A stretch of DNA of 64,000 nucleotides. Origin: Candidatus Rhodoferax bjergmarkensis (GTDB taxonomy: Bacteria; Pseudomonadota; Gammaproteobacteria; Burkholderiales; Burkholderiaceae_C). Both the position numbers and the translations under genes were made by a program. Below the pieces are notes generated by a model, which was not told the origin of the DNA, did not search any database, and saw only the letters and a list, made by a program, of their open reading frames with translations. The stretch's first letter is position 1. Every line of letters starts with the position of its first letter. The stretch covers positions 62,001 to 126,000 of the forward strand of contig JADJFX010000043.1 of NCBI GenBank assembly GCA_016708345.1. Direction: 5' to 3'. This document shows positions 55,443 through 64,000 of this stretch, one piece after another.

Positions 55443-55697
55443 TCAGCTCAGTGATGCAACCAAGTCAATGTACTGTTGCATGGCGTCTTTGTTGGCGGTG
55501 CCTTTCAAACCGTTCCAAGCATCCCATTTTGCGCGTCCGACCATGTCGGTGAAGCCTGGCTTTTTCTCGGTGTTGTCGCCTACGCTGGCTTGCTTGTACA
55601 GGGCGTAGAGCTTGAGCATGGTGTTGTTATCGGGGCGCTCGCTCAGATTTTTTGAATGGGCAGCAGCGGCTTCAAATTTTTTCTTCAAGTCAGACAT
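55443..55697 (-). CDS. Acyl-CoA-binding protein
   Basis: This 84-residue protein is a complete four-helix ACBP: FEAAAAHSKNLSERPDNNTM, then LKLYALYKQASVGDN with the conserved Tyr-Lys CoA contacts, and AKWDAWNGLKG. It binds medium/long-chain acyl-CoA esters in the cytoplasm, buffering them. The start ATG at 55697 has GGAG six bases upstream. Such proteins are uncommon in bacteria but recur in PHB-accumulating Burkholderiales; the neighbours here are PHB-related. Confidence 0.93.
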   Translation of the reverse strand: MSDLKKKFEAAAAHSKNLSERPDNNTMLKLYALYKQASVGDNTEKKPGFTDMVGRAKWDAWNGLKGTANKDAMQQYIDLVASLS

Positions 55698-55791
55698 CTT
55701 TTTCTCCGACAGAATGATTACCCAACACACTTGGGGCAGCCACATAACAGCCTAGTGCAAAGCTGCAGAATTTATGCAGCCCTCGAAAACG

Positions 55792-56565
55792 TCAGTCCTG
55801 CAGCTCGACCCGGGCCATTTCTACATCCAGTCGTTCCATGGCATCCATCGGTACTGCTGCTGCTGCTTGCTGGTAAAGCTTGGTGGCCTCATCCATCAGC
55901 TTGTCGCCTTCCAGCATGACCATGGCATTGGCGTATTCGATCATGCCAATGGCCGACTTGATGTTCAGCTTCAGCGCTTCCTGGAACAGTCGCAGCCCTG
56001 TTTCTTTTTTGGCACCGTAAGTCATGCCGCCAATGAGGGAGCCCACTTTGTCAATCACCTCGGCGTGAAAGGTTCCCAGCGCAATGTGGGCATCTGCATG
56101 TTTGGGCTGAAGCTTGATCACGTTTTCCAGTGAGCTTTTTACTTTGCTGCCAAGCCCTTGGGCCAAGGCTTTTGCCACACTAATGCCCTGGCTGTAGCGG
56201 CTCAGGGCATAGGCCTGCCAGTAATGCGCATTGACGTTTTCAGGATCTTCCTGAAGCTGTGCACCAGCCCGGCGCGCAACCTCCAGGTACAACTCCAGCC
56301 TGGCTTTTTCCTTGGTTTCAAGGTAAGTGGCATAGATGCAAGCCGACTTGTTGGCCACGGTGAGTCCGGCACCGCCAAGCTTGAGCCCCAAGTCCGCTGC
56401 TTTCTGAAATTCTCCGTTATGGAAAAGCGCCCACGCTTGCAACACTTTGGTGTTTTTCGGCAACGGCTCGGCATCGCCTGCGTGCAAGCGCTCCCAGTTG
56501 TTCTTCACACTGGTGGCATCAAAAACATAATCGCCTGCATAGGGGAATGCGGTCCATTCGGCCAT
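55792..56565 (-). CDS. TPR-like protein of the PHB region
   Basis: This 257-residue all-helical protein has TPR-like repeats: VLQAWALFHNGEFQKAADLG, AHYWQAYALSRYSQG, ADAHIALGTFHAEV and a final EATKLYQQAAAAVPMDAMER. There is no signal peptide or catalytic motif, so it is probably a cytoplasmic scaffold. It lies between the acyl-CoA-binding protein and the TetR gene on the same strand. The function is unknown. Confidence 0.75.
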   Translation of the reverse strand: MAEWTAFPYAGDYVFDATSVKNNWERLHAGDAEPLPKNTKVLQAWALFHNGEFQKAADLGLKLGGAGLTVANKSACIYATYLETKEKARLELYLEVARRAGAQLQEDPENVNAHYWQAYALSRYSQGISVAKALAQGLGSKVKSSLENVIKLQPKHADAHIALGTFHAEVIDKVGSLIGGMTYGAKKETGLRLFQEALKLNIKSAIGMIEYANAMVMLEGDKLMDEATKLYQQAAAAVPMDAMERLDVEMARVELQD

Positions 56566-56588
56566 TGCTGTCTCCTCTATCGGGGTGT

Positions 56589-57251
56589 TTACTTATCGGC
56601 GTTATTGTAGGCACCCACAAGCTTGAGTAAATGCATGCGCTGACCCTGCTCCAGATAGGGTGCTAACAGGTTCAGCACATGCTGCGCACCGCGCAACAGG
56701 GCAGATTGCGCGTTCTCCGGCTCCAGCGCTTTGCGCGGGTCGCGCACATACTCAAAGCTCAGCCAGTAAGTCAGCACCACCACCATGCTGGTGGCTGTGG
56801 CCTCCACTTCACGGGAATCAATGCAAACCGCGCCCGAGCGGCTCATCCCGTCAAGCAGTGCTTTAACGGCGCGGGTTTTGTTTTTCAGTACCGACTGAAA
56901 ATGCGTTTCAAGCCGCCGGTTTTTACTCAGCAAATCATTGAGGTCGCGGTACAAAAACCGGTACTGCCAGATCAGCTCAAACAGCGTGTGCATGAAAAAC
57001 CAGGCATCTTCCACATCGCGTACGCCGTCGCTGGCGTTGAGCAACTCGTTAAGGGCGCGTTCATAGCGGTCGTATAACGAATTGATCAGCTCATCTTTGG
57101 CTGGGTAGTGGTAATAAAGATTGCCGGGGCTGATGCCCAGCTCGGCGGAAATCAGCGTGGTTGACACATTGGGCTCGCCAAAGCGATTAAATAATTCCAG
57201 CGTGACTTCCAGAATTCGTTCGGCCGTTCGCCTGGGCGCTTTTTTCACCAT
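56589..57251 (-). CDS. TetR/AcrR-family regulator
   Basis: This 220-residue regulator has an N-terminal TetR helix-turn-helix (ERILEVTLELFNRFGEPNVS, then ISAELGISPGNLYYHYPAKD) and a C-terminal domain of the PF13972 type (FFMHTLFELIWQYRFLYRDL). Its start overlaps the end of the patatin gene by seven bases. Regulators of this type sit in PHB/lipid clusters of Burkholderiales, and it probably controls the patatin-TetR-TPR set. The ligand is unknown. Confidence 0.87.
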   Translation of the reverse strand: MVKKAPRRTAERILEVTLELFNRFGEPNVSTTLISAELGISPGNLYYHYPAKDELINSLYDRYERALNELLNASDGVRDVEDAWFFMHTLFELIWQYRFLYRDLNDLLSKNRRLETHFQSVLKNKTRAVKALLDGMSRSGAVCIDSREVEATATSMVVVLTYWLSFEYVRDPRKALEPENAQSALLRGAQHVLNLLAPYLEQGQRMHLLKLVGAYNNADK

Positions 57252-58274
57252 GAGACACTTCTCTGATAGGTTGCGGATGAAATGGCCTGACCCAGGTCAG
57301 ACATGACGTCTTGCAGCTTTTCGATCGCCCGGCCCAACTCGGTGATGGGCGGTACCGGGGCTGTCAAAAACCGTTTCGGGTCGTTCAGTACCTTGTGGTT
57401 CAGGGAGATACCATGCTTGGCAAGTTTTGCCGACAGGCCGGTTTTTTGCGATCGCAGCATCATGCGGGTTTGTTGGTACGCGTGCTCTGCCAGATGGTGG
57501 CGCTGGGCGTAGCTGAAGGTGTTGGCCAGATAGAGTTCCGGGTCACGGTGGTCGGGCTCAATCAGGATGATGTCGGTCTCCGGATACAGGCGCTCGTATT
57601 GCTTCATGCCCAGCACCAGCCGTGAATGGATGATGGAACGGAAAGTCGGGAGGAAACATGCCGGGTAAGGCGGCGCTGGCCTGTACGGCCTTTGAAATCG
57701 GCACGTGATCCCACCCTGGGCGACCAAACGGGGCAGGCTCGCCACTGTCCAAATTTGTGGCCACCAGCGTGAGTTGGGTTTTAAGCTGGCGAAAATCGTT
57801 GGTGCGCCCCTCCCGTTCGAAGAGTCGTGCCAATTTGGTGTTCATGGGGGCATTGCTGAACACCCCGGTCGGCAGGCTGGGCCCCATGCGCTCCAAGGAG
57901 TATGTAAGTGATTTTTTTCCCACGGTGTAATGCCATAACGCATTGACCAACAAGCCTGGCAACATGATGCTGCGGCGGGCAAACTCGCCGTAGGCTGGTG
58001 CCATGAGCCAAGAAGGATCAAACGTGTCCGATGCATCATTCGTGCCTTCGATAAAGCTGGCACACAACTCACGCGGGGAAATGCCGTTGGCGAGCCCGGC
58101 CGCAACAAAGGCACCTGCCGAGACACCCACATAGTGTTGCAGTTTGGTGAAGTCAATGCCCTGCAACGATTCTTCCAATGCACACAAGGCACCAATTTCA
58201 TAGATAGCACCCAGGGGACCGCCACCCGCCAACGCCAGGGCAATCTTGGGTGGATGTGATATTTGACGCTTCAT
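57245..58274 (-). CDS. Patatin-like phospholipase with internal loss
   Basis: The N-terminal domain is clear: oxyanion loop LALAGGGPLGA and the nucleophile elbow GVSAGAF with Ser52. The sequence then reaches VQASAALPGMF and continues, in another frame, as PTFRSIIHSRLVLGMKQYER...EPDHRDPELYLANTFSYAQR, the normal C-terminal part. The segment that normally lies between (about 80 residues with the catalytic Asp in the DGA motif) is absent. So the enzyme as given is probably inactive. Whether this is a real deletion or an assembly join around 57650 cannot be decided here. Patatins release fatty acids from lipids. Confidence 0.8.
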
Positions 58275-58352
58275 AGATTGGCAAAGTGCAAAGCATGAAG
58301 TGTAGGGCTGTTACAGCAACAAATATGCTGCAACGCAGCAATGGACATGCAT

Positions 58353-58380
58353 GTAAAAAAAGGGCGCATAAGCGCCCTTT
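58353..58380 (-). terminator. Rho-independent terminator of the phasin gene
   Basis: The perfect hairpin AAAGGGCGC-TTAT-GCGCCCTTT is followed by further T on the minus strand. It lies about 54 bases past the phasin stop. Confidence 0.8.
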
Positions 58381-58433
58381 CAAAACAGGTCTGCTGCAGA
58401 CTGTGTCATGCCTGCCCCATCAGACCATCCCGA

Positions 58434-58985
58434 TCACCTGCCGCTCAGGCCGAGGGGGGCGTCTGTTGCATCGGCCTTGGGTTTGCGAACTGCAGGGCGT
58501 TTGGCTGCTGGTTTGGCAGCCACAGTGCTTGCTGCTTTGGCTGATGGTCTGGCGGCAGTTTTCGCAGCAGCTTGGGGCGCGGCGCCTCTTTGCCGAAAGT
58601 TTTGAACACTCTTGTTCAACTCGTCAATGCGGGCAATCAAAACGCTCACGTCTTTGGCAGAAGGCACGCCCAGCTTGTTCAGCGCCTTGGCCACGCGGTC
58701 TTCAAAAATGTTTTCCAGTTTGTCCCACTGTCCGGTTGCCTTGGACGAAATATCGGTGGCCATGTTGGTCACGCGGCTGGTCGCTTCAGAGAGTTTGCCC
58801 TCGGCTGCAGATTGGGTCTTGCGCCCTTCTTTGACCAAAGCCTCCAGTGCTTTGGATCCTTCAGCTTGCGCTTTGTTCAAAGCGCCCAAACCTTTTTGCC
58901 AGATTTGTTGCGCCGAGTCTTTGACCCCATTCAATGGTGCAGCGATGTTCTTTGAGGCTTTGATTTTTTCCAACTTTTTGACCAT
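58434..58985 (-). CDS. Phasin / PHA granule-associated protein (PhaF-like)
   Basis: This is a 183-residue protein. The N-terminal two thirds are amphipathic helix (IWQKGLGALNKAQAEGSKAL; RVAKALNKLGVPSAKDVSVL; IDELNKSVQNF), matching the PHA-granule-associated family. The C-terminal 50 residues are an Ala/Lys/Pro-rich tail (AAKPAAKRPAVRKPK), like the histone-like DNA-binding tail of PhaF. It coats PHB granules and may tether them to the nucleoid. It is monocistronic with its own terminator. Confidence 0.9.
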   Translation of the reverse strand: MVKKLEKIKASKNIAAPLNGVKDSAQQIWQKGLGALNKAQAEGSKALEALVKEGRKTQSAAEGKLSEATSRVTNMATDISSKATGQWDKLENIFEDRVAKALNKLGVPSAKDVSVLIARIDELNKSVQNFRQRGAAPQAAAKTAARPSAKAASTVAAKPAAKRPAVRKPKADATDAPLGLSGR

Positions 58986-59200
58986 GGGTTCTCCAGATAT
59001 AGGTAAGGTGAGTAAGTAGCTTGCCGACAGATGACGCAGTTTTGCGCGTGGGGCGTACTTTAATTTGTGATGGCGTGGCTGTGTAGGTGTCGCATCCTAA
59101 ATCAAGGGTACGATGCGCCCGTCACATGCTGCTGCGTTTCGCCGGGCTTGTGCAGACGAAAATAAATCACGGTGCCTTGCCACCCGGGGGAGAAAACAGC

Positions 59201-60965
59201 ATGAGTGAATTGGGTTCCCGCGTGACCGATCCGGTGGCTGCACCCACCGACACAGAGTCATCCGACGAAGTTGCCGAACAGTCCGCGGAACAGCGCGAGG
59301 CGCTTGCGCGTGAAGCCGCAGAACTGGCTGCACAGCGCGCTGCGCAAGAGGCTGAAGAGGCAGCGGTGCGAGCGGCACGACTGAAACGTTTGATGCAGCG
59401 GATTGCCTCCCATGCGGATTTCGCTCTCCATGCGCGACTCTATCGCGGGCATTCAAAAAGTGGTGCGCTCCGAAAAATCGCACGTCAGGGCGCTGACCGC
59501 CGAGATCGCCGAAGACGTTGCCATGACCGGCAAACTGCTGCGCTTGGTCAACGCCGCGTTTTACAGTTCGGTCGGTGGCGGCAGCATCACCAGCATGAAG
59601 CGCGCCGTGGACCTGATGGGTTTTCAAAGCATCGGTATGCTGGCCAGTTCCTTGGCTCTTTTTGAGCGCTTGCCCAAGCATTCCGATGGCGACCGCTTGC
59701 GCCAAGAGTTTGGCAAAGCCCAGTTTGCCGCCATGCTGGCGCAAGAAATGTGCAACAGCCGCAAGCACATCGACGGTGCCTACATGACTGCCCTGTTTCA
59801 GAACTTGGGCAGTATGCTGGGCGGGATGCACTTCCCGGATGAAATAAAAGGATTTGAGGCCGCGCTGGACACCAGTGGCCTGGCACCGGGAGACCCGGCC
59901 AGACCGGAGGCGAGGGAACGGCTGGCACGTCAGCACTGGGGCATCGGGATTGAAGAAATCGGTATTGAAGTCGCCGCGCAATGGGGATGGCCCGAAACCT
60001 TGCGCACCAGCTTGCGCAGCCTGCGCCCCAGCGACAACCAGCGCGCTGCCAACTCTGAAGAATACCCGCGCGTGTTATGCACAGGGGCCAACCAGCTCGC
60101 GGGCGACCTGTTGCGCCTGCCAAACTCGGGCACCCAGGAAGAACGCGCTGCGGCACGCAAAGAGTGTGTCGAACGCTTTGTCGCAGACATGGCCATCCCG
60201 CTGGATTTGAATGTTGATGGAATGGTTAACGTGGTCGAGAGTACCCAGAAGGAGTGGGACGAATTGGCCAGAGTACTCGGTTTCGGCCCTTCGCAAAGCA
60301 CGGCAAGCCCCACCCCAGCAGCCAAGGCCGTGCCATCAGAAAACCAAAAGAAGCCCCCCCGGCAAAAGTCAGCCCCAAGCCAGCGCCAGCAGCTCCCCGA
60401 CCACCCGTGCGTGTGGCAAGCGCGGCACCTGTCGTCGTAGCCGAAGTCTTGGGTTCGGCATTGGAGAAAGTCAGCGAGTTGGTTTCTGTCGGGGGCACCA
60501 CGCGGCCAATTGCTGCAGTTGTGCATGAAGACCATGTATGACGCTTTGCAGCTGCAGCGCGTCATTCTGTGCTTGCGTGACCCGCAAAGCGGTGCCTTGC
60601 AAGGAAAAATGGGCTTGGGTGACCGAGCAACCGAGTTGGCACCTGTATTTGATATTCCCATGCAGCCTCCCACGGATTTGTTTGGACTGCTGTGCCTCAA
60701 GAACGCCGATACGCTGATCGCCGACACCTCTGACCCGGTCATTTCCAAACGATTGCCCGCTTGGTACAAGCACGCAAAGGCGCAGACTTTTTTGTGGTTG
60801 CCCATGGTGGCAGGCACCCAAGTGCTGGGAGCCCTCTACGGCGACCAACCGCTGGCTGGAAGCTTGGTGCTGAGCGAGCGTGAAATGTCTCTGCTCAAAA
60901 CACTGCGCAACCAAGTGGTCATGGCGATCCATTTTGGTGCCAATGGGGGCAGTAAGCCAGGTTGA
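59201..60965 (+). CDS. HDOD-domain signalling protein with C-terminal GAF-like domain (three frameshifts)
   Basis: After an Ala/Glu-rich coiled-coil N-terminus (about 70 residues) comes the HDOD domain: ADFPLSMRDSIAGIQKV, then LLRLVNAAFYSSVGGGSITS and AVDLMGFQSIGMLASS. A Pro-rich linker follows, then a GAF-like C-terminus (YDALQLQRVILCLRDPQSG to MSLLKTLRNQVVMAIHFG). Frames break near 59422 (two C missing), 60354-60360 (one C missing) and 60491-60495 (one G extra); corrected, the gene is exactly 589 codons. HDOD proteins are non-catalytic relatives of HD phosphodiesterases. GGGGGAG lies before the ATG. Confidence 0.83.
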
Positions 60966-61067
60966 CGGGTGTTTCCAAAGGCTATTTCCGTTAAGGCAAA
61001 CTTGCCCACCAATTCCGCACCCCTCACCACACGTGCCCTACCCCTTCCCCTATCTGGAGACAACCCC

Positions 61068-61939
61068 ATGACCGACACCTCTGCCTACACCCCACCCCAA
61101 GTCTGGAGCTGGGACCGAGACAATGGCGGAAAGTACGCCAGCATCAACCGACCCGTCGCCGGTGCAACGCATGACAAGGCGCTGCCCGTGGGCGGCACCC
61201 GCTGCAGTTGTACTCGCTGGCCACGCCCAACGGCGTGAAGGTCACTGTGATGCTGGAAGAGCTGCTGGCACTGGGACACAGCGGCGCGGAGTACGACGCC
61301 TGGCTGATCCGCATCAACGAAGGTGAGCAATTTGGCAGCGGCTTTGTCGAGATCAACCCCAACTCCAAAATACCCGCGCTGGTGGACCATAGCACCCCCA
61401 CGCCGCAGCGCGTGTTTGAGTCCGGTGCCATCCTTATCTACCTGGCTGAAAAATTTGGTGCCTTCCTGCCCGCTGGTGGAAGCGCTCGTGCCGAGTGCCT
61501 GTCGTGGCTGTTCTGGCAAATGGGCAGCGCGCCCTTTTTGGGCGGCGGCTTTGGCCACTTTTACGCCTATGCACCGAGCAAGATGAAATACCCAATTGAC
61601 CGTTATGCCATGGAAGTCAAGCGCCAGCTCGACGTGCTTGACCGGCACCTGGCCGACAAGCCCTACCTGGCAGGCAGCGACTACACCATTGCCGACATGG
61701 CAGTCTGGCCGTGGTATGGCGCGCTGGTCAAGGGTTTGCTCTACAGCGCCGGTGAATTCCTGCAGGTCCACACCTACACGCATGTGATCCGCTGGGCCGA
61801 CCAGATCGCACAACGCCCCGCCGTGCAGCGCGGGCGCATGGTCAACCGCGTCTCGGGCGACCCTGCCAGCCAACTGCACGAACGCCACGACGCCAGCGAC
61901 TTTGACACCCAGACCCAAGACAAACTCAACCCATCCTGA
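61068..61939 (+). CDS. yghU: YghU-type glutathione S-transferase (one frameshift)
   Basis: The N-terminus TPPQVWSWDRDNGGKYASIN and RPVAGATHDKALPVG, then HPLQLYSLATPNGVKVTVML and the C-terminal RGRMVNRVSGDP...LHERHDASDF, match the YghU subfamily along its whole length. The thioredoxin-fold Thr-Pro-Asn (ATPNG) and the all-helical domain (FLGGGFGHFYAYAP) are present. YghU binds two glutathiones and has disulfide-bond reductase activity. One G is missing at 61190-61192; the corrected protein has about 290 residues. GGAG precedes the ATG. Confidence 0.92.
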
Positions 61940-61941
61940 CC

Positions 61942-62572
61942 ATGCTTACCCTTTACGACTGCAGCACCGCCCCCAGCCCGCGCCGCGCCCGTATTTTGCT
62001 GGCCGAAAAAGGCATCCCCACGACACCGTGCAGATCGACCTGCGTAGCGGCGAGCAGCTTGGCGAGGCCTATCGCGCCATCAACCCCAATGCACCGTGCC
62101 CGCCCTGCGCCTTGAGAACGGCGTGGTGCTTGCCGACAACGCCGCGATTGCGGCTTATCTGGAAGCCGCCTACCCCGAACCGCCGCTGCTGGGCATCACC
62201 GCGCTGGAGAAAGCCGAAATTGCCAGCTGGCACTGGCGCGCCGAGTTCGAAGGCTTGCTGGCCATCGCCGAAGCCTTGCGCAATGGCTCCCCCGCCATGG
62301 CCAACCGCGCCCTGCCGGGCCCGGTCAACTACCCCCAGATCCCGGAACTGGCACAGCGAGGGGTGGCGCGGGTGCAGCAGTTTTTTGCGACGCTGAACGA
62401 GCACCTGGCCGGACGCGAGTTCATCGCGACCGAGCGCTTCAGCATCGCCGACATCACGGCCGTGGTGGCGGTCGATTTTGCGCGCGTGGTGAAGGTCAAA
62501 CCTACCGAGCAGCATCCGCATTTGCTGCGCTGGCGTTTGGCTGTGGGGCAACGAGCCTCTATTGGGGGGTAA
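61942..62572 (+). CDS. Glutathione S-transferase family protein (two frameshifts)
   Basis: The protein of about 210 residues reads MLTLYDCSTAPSPRRARILL, then DTVQIDLRSGEQLGEAYRAI and LENGVVLADNAAIAAYLEAA (thioredoxin fold with the glutathione-binding segment), and a helical C-terminal domain (FIATERFSIADITAVVAVDF). One C is missing at 62016-62019 and one near 62092; adding both gives exactly 211 codons. It starts two bases after the yghU stop, so the two transferases are one transcript. The substrate is unknown. Confidence 0.87.
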
Positions 62573-62712
62573 GCAGCCTCATTACCGCCGACGATGAATT
62601 CGGCTGAAGAAATACGGCAAATCCATATCTAAGGGATGCAGCCAATGACCTGGGCGTAGATCACCGGGGCTGAGGCTGTCCAACGTTGCGCATTTGCTCA
62701 TCATGGCACCGG

Positions 62713-63444
62713 TCAGTCGGAGCCTGCGTCGGCACGGGTGGGCACGATGCGGCGTAAAGCCCGCACTTTTTGCCATAACACCGCCTTGGGCGTGTGCATG
62801 GCCATGGCTTGCATGCAGCGATCCAGCCAGCCCAAGCGGTGTTGCAAACGGTCGATGGCCTTGCCCAAGTCCAGCGCTACGCTGGGGCCATAGGCCTGCT
62901 CGGCCTTGGCCAGTGCAGCGCGCAGAACGGGCAAGGGCAGTTGCATCATGGCGAGGTCAATCACATCGCGGCTGAATACGCCGTCATCGGCCTGCCGGTC
63001 GGCGTTGGCAAGCAGTTTGGATGTTGCCAAGTCCAGCCGGGTGAGCGTGGACACGCCGCAAATTTTGTCGCTGGCTTTGGGCGTGACCAGCGCAATGCGT
63101 GCCTCGCGCACGATTTCGAACTTGATGCTGTGTCCGTCCATCTGAATCTGGGTGCGAATGCCGTACTGGTCGGCCCGAATCTCTCGCAGCGCCACCAGGG
63201 GCGGCGCCTGCAGGTGGGTGATACCAGTCAGTCCATCGGGATGGGTCAGCAGTTGGCGCAGCTCCCGGTAGCCAGCCGCGTCCGACACCAAAAAGTCGAT
63301 GTCCACCGATTCGCGGTATTCCCCATGCAGCAACGCAAGACAGGTGCCACCGCCGAAATAACAACCGTGCGCCAGCAAGGTGCTGCCGTTCAGCGCATGC
63401 AGCACATGGGCAATGCGCTGGTGGTGCGGGCGTTCAAACTGCAT
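62713..63444 (-). CDS. AbiEii/AbiGii-family nucleotidyltransferase toxin
   Basis: This 243-residue protein has the nucleotidyltransferase core: FGGGTCLALLHGEYRESVDI followed by DFLV (GG-T, R-S and the DxD metal pair), then the helical domain ATSKLLANADRQADDGVFSR with DVIDLAMM. The family contains AbiEii-type toxins that modify RNA/tRNA with nucleotides. Its ATG at 63444 overlaps the end of the upstream XRE-type gene by about 11 bases, the usual antitoxin-toxin order. It probably forms a toxin-antitoxin or phage-defence pair. Confidence 0.85.
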   Translation of the reverse strand: MQFERPHHQRIAHVLHALNGSTLLAHGCYFGGGTCLALLHGEYRESVDIDFLVSDAAGYRELRQLLTHPDGLTGITHLQAPPLVALREIRADQYGIRTQIQMDGHSIKFEIVREARIALVTPKASDKICGVSTLTRLDLATSKLLANADRQADDGVFSRDVIDLAMMQLPLPVLRAALAKAEQAYGPSVALDLGKAIDRLQHRLGWLDRCMQAMAMHTPKAVLWQKVRALRRIVPTRADAGSD

Positions 63445-64000
63445 GGCTAGTCTGGTGCCCCACGCTCCGCCGCTGCGCGGGTCGCTGCCCCGCGCGGGGG
63501 CCGTTCGCGCTTTGGGGCGGCCCGGCAGCGCTAAAGGCCAAGCGCAGGGCTTGCAGCAGGGCATGTTCGTCGGCGGACATGGCTGACATATCCAGGTGGC
63601 GGGCGTTGCGCTCGTAAATGTCCAGCGCCTCGGTGGGCGTGAGTGTGTCGGTGCCATGCACCTGCCACGCCAGGGGCACGCAACTGCGGGTAATCCGCCA
63701 ACGCCACCCGCGCCGGTATCCAACCGGTGTGATCGAGGGGCGTTGCGGTGCGCTGGTCTTCGTCGGTAACGGTGGTGGCTTGCAGCGTCATCCCCAAGGC
63801 CGCCAGTGCGTTGCACCAAGCCCCCATGGTCACGGACGCCTCGCCTTTTTCGATGCGGTGCAGGGTCACGCGCGAAATGCTTGCCGCCTCGGCCGTCACG
63901 GTGGCGCTCAGGCGCAAGGCCTTGCGCCGCGAACGCATCCGCGCGCCCAAGGCATGCAGCGGGGCGGTCTGGCTGTCATGTGTTTGCGGGGTGGTGGCAT
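63434..64000 (-). CDS. XRE-type HTH protein, partner of the AbiEii toxin (5' end outside window)
   Basis: The frame is open to the right edge, so the start is not visible. The HTH reads MRSRRKALRLSATVTAEAAS, then ISRVTLHRIEKGEASVTMGA. The second part LADYPQLRALAWQVHGTDTL, EALDIYERNARHLD and SADEHALLQALRLAF is characteristic of HTH partners of these nucleotidyltransferases. One extra base in the run at 63673-63676 splits the frame between the two parts. It likely represses the operon and neutralises the toxin. Confidence 0.78.

Noticed and set aside
62582..62776. Small minus-strand frame of 64 residues after the second GST
   Set aside because: Arg/Pro-rich with no ribosome site or family match, and it overlaps the end of the AbiEii toxin gene in another frame.
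1..64000. tRNA, rRNA or CRISPR features
   Set aside because: I saw no cloverleaf with a T-loop GTTCRANNC box in a gene gap, no rRNA-like stretch and no direct-repeat array. A tRNAscan/Infernal run would be needed to exclude small RNAs.

Overview
The window looks like chromosome of a betaproteobacterium of the Burkholderiales, most likely Comamonadaceae (Rhodoferax/Polaromonas/Acidovorax type). This rests on the high-GC codon use, the slmA-argB neighbourhood, the EIIA-HPr-EI phosphotransferase block, the polyhydroxybutyrate (PHB) granule genes, and at least six copies of a dispersed palindromic repeat that I associate with this family (TAGCTGCTTGCGCA core). The species cannot be fixed from sequence alone.

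Layout. 1-1.3 kb: the N-terminal part of a RIO kinase and a small outer-membrane barrel. 1.5-10.8 kb (minus strand): a fatty-acid beta-oxidation cluster (TetR regulator, acyl-CoA dehydrogenase, fused hydroxyacyl-CoA dehydrogenase/enoyl-CoA hydratase, thiolase, two hotdog thioesterases, an SDR). 10.8-13 kb: slmA, argB, an H-NS-like protein. 13-20 kb (minus): a tightly overlapping glycan operon (initiating sugar transferase, epimerase, four GT2 glycosyltransferases, methyltransferase, flippase). 20-34 kb (minus): a type I secretion system (TolC, HlyD, two tandem ABC ATPases), a RuvC-less TnpB-derived protein, a SPINDLY-type O-GlcNAc transferase, a broken SapC gene and an RsaA-like S-layer/RTX protein. 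34-39.4 kb: a FecR / CHASE2 pseudo-cyclase / outer-membrane-barrel operon, divergent from a CRP-family regulator. 39.4-49.4 kb (plus): an AT-richer cell-surface polysaccharide island (Wzm/Wzt exporter, GNAT-like, LpxL-like, radical SAM, two PIG-L/GT2 fusions). 49.6-53.5 kb: an MFS transporter and the phosphotransferase block. 53.5-59 kb: DUF1840, a lipoprotein aminopeptidase, and PHB-related genes (PHA-system protein, acyl-CoA-binding protein, TPR protein, TetR, patatin, phasin). 59-64 kb: HDOD-GAF signalling protein, two glutathione transferases, and an AbiEii-type toxin with an XRE partner cut by the right edge.

How the genes work together. The central 13-49 kb reads as one surface-layer programme. 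A secreted RTX/S-layer protein has its own type I exporter and a candidate protein O-glycosyltransferase, and is flanked by two glycan synthesis/export clusters. A CRP-family regulator whose recognition helix keeps the CRP contact residues is encoded nearby. CRP-type palindromes (TGTGA-N6-TCACA) lie upstream of the S-layer gene, the regulator/FecR divergent promoter, the first outer-membrane gene and the fatty-acid operon. The strongest candidate for something new is the TnpB-derived protein at 26.2-26.9 kb. It ends just before the RuvC nuclease domain would begin, overlaps the exporter gene by 4 nt, and carries a large inverted repeat across its own start codon.

Caution. From 28 kb rightwards many genes carry single-base frameshifts, mostly in homopolymers and of both signs. 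Correcting them restores whole-codon gene lengths in several cases, so most are probably sequencing or assembly errors rather than real pseudogenes. I annotate such genes as single loci spanning the frameshift.
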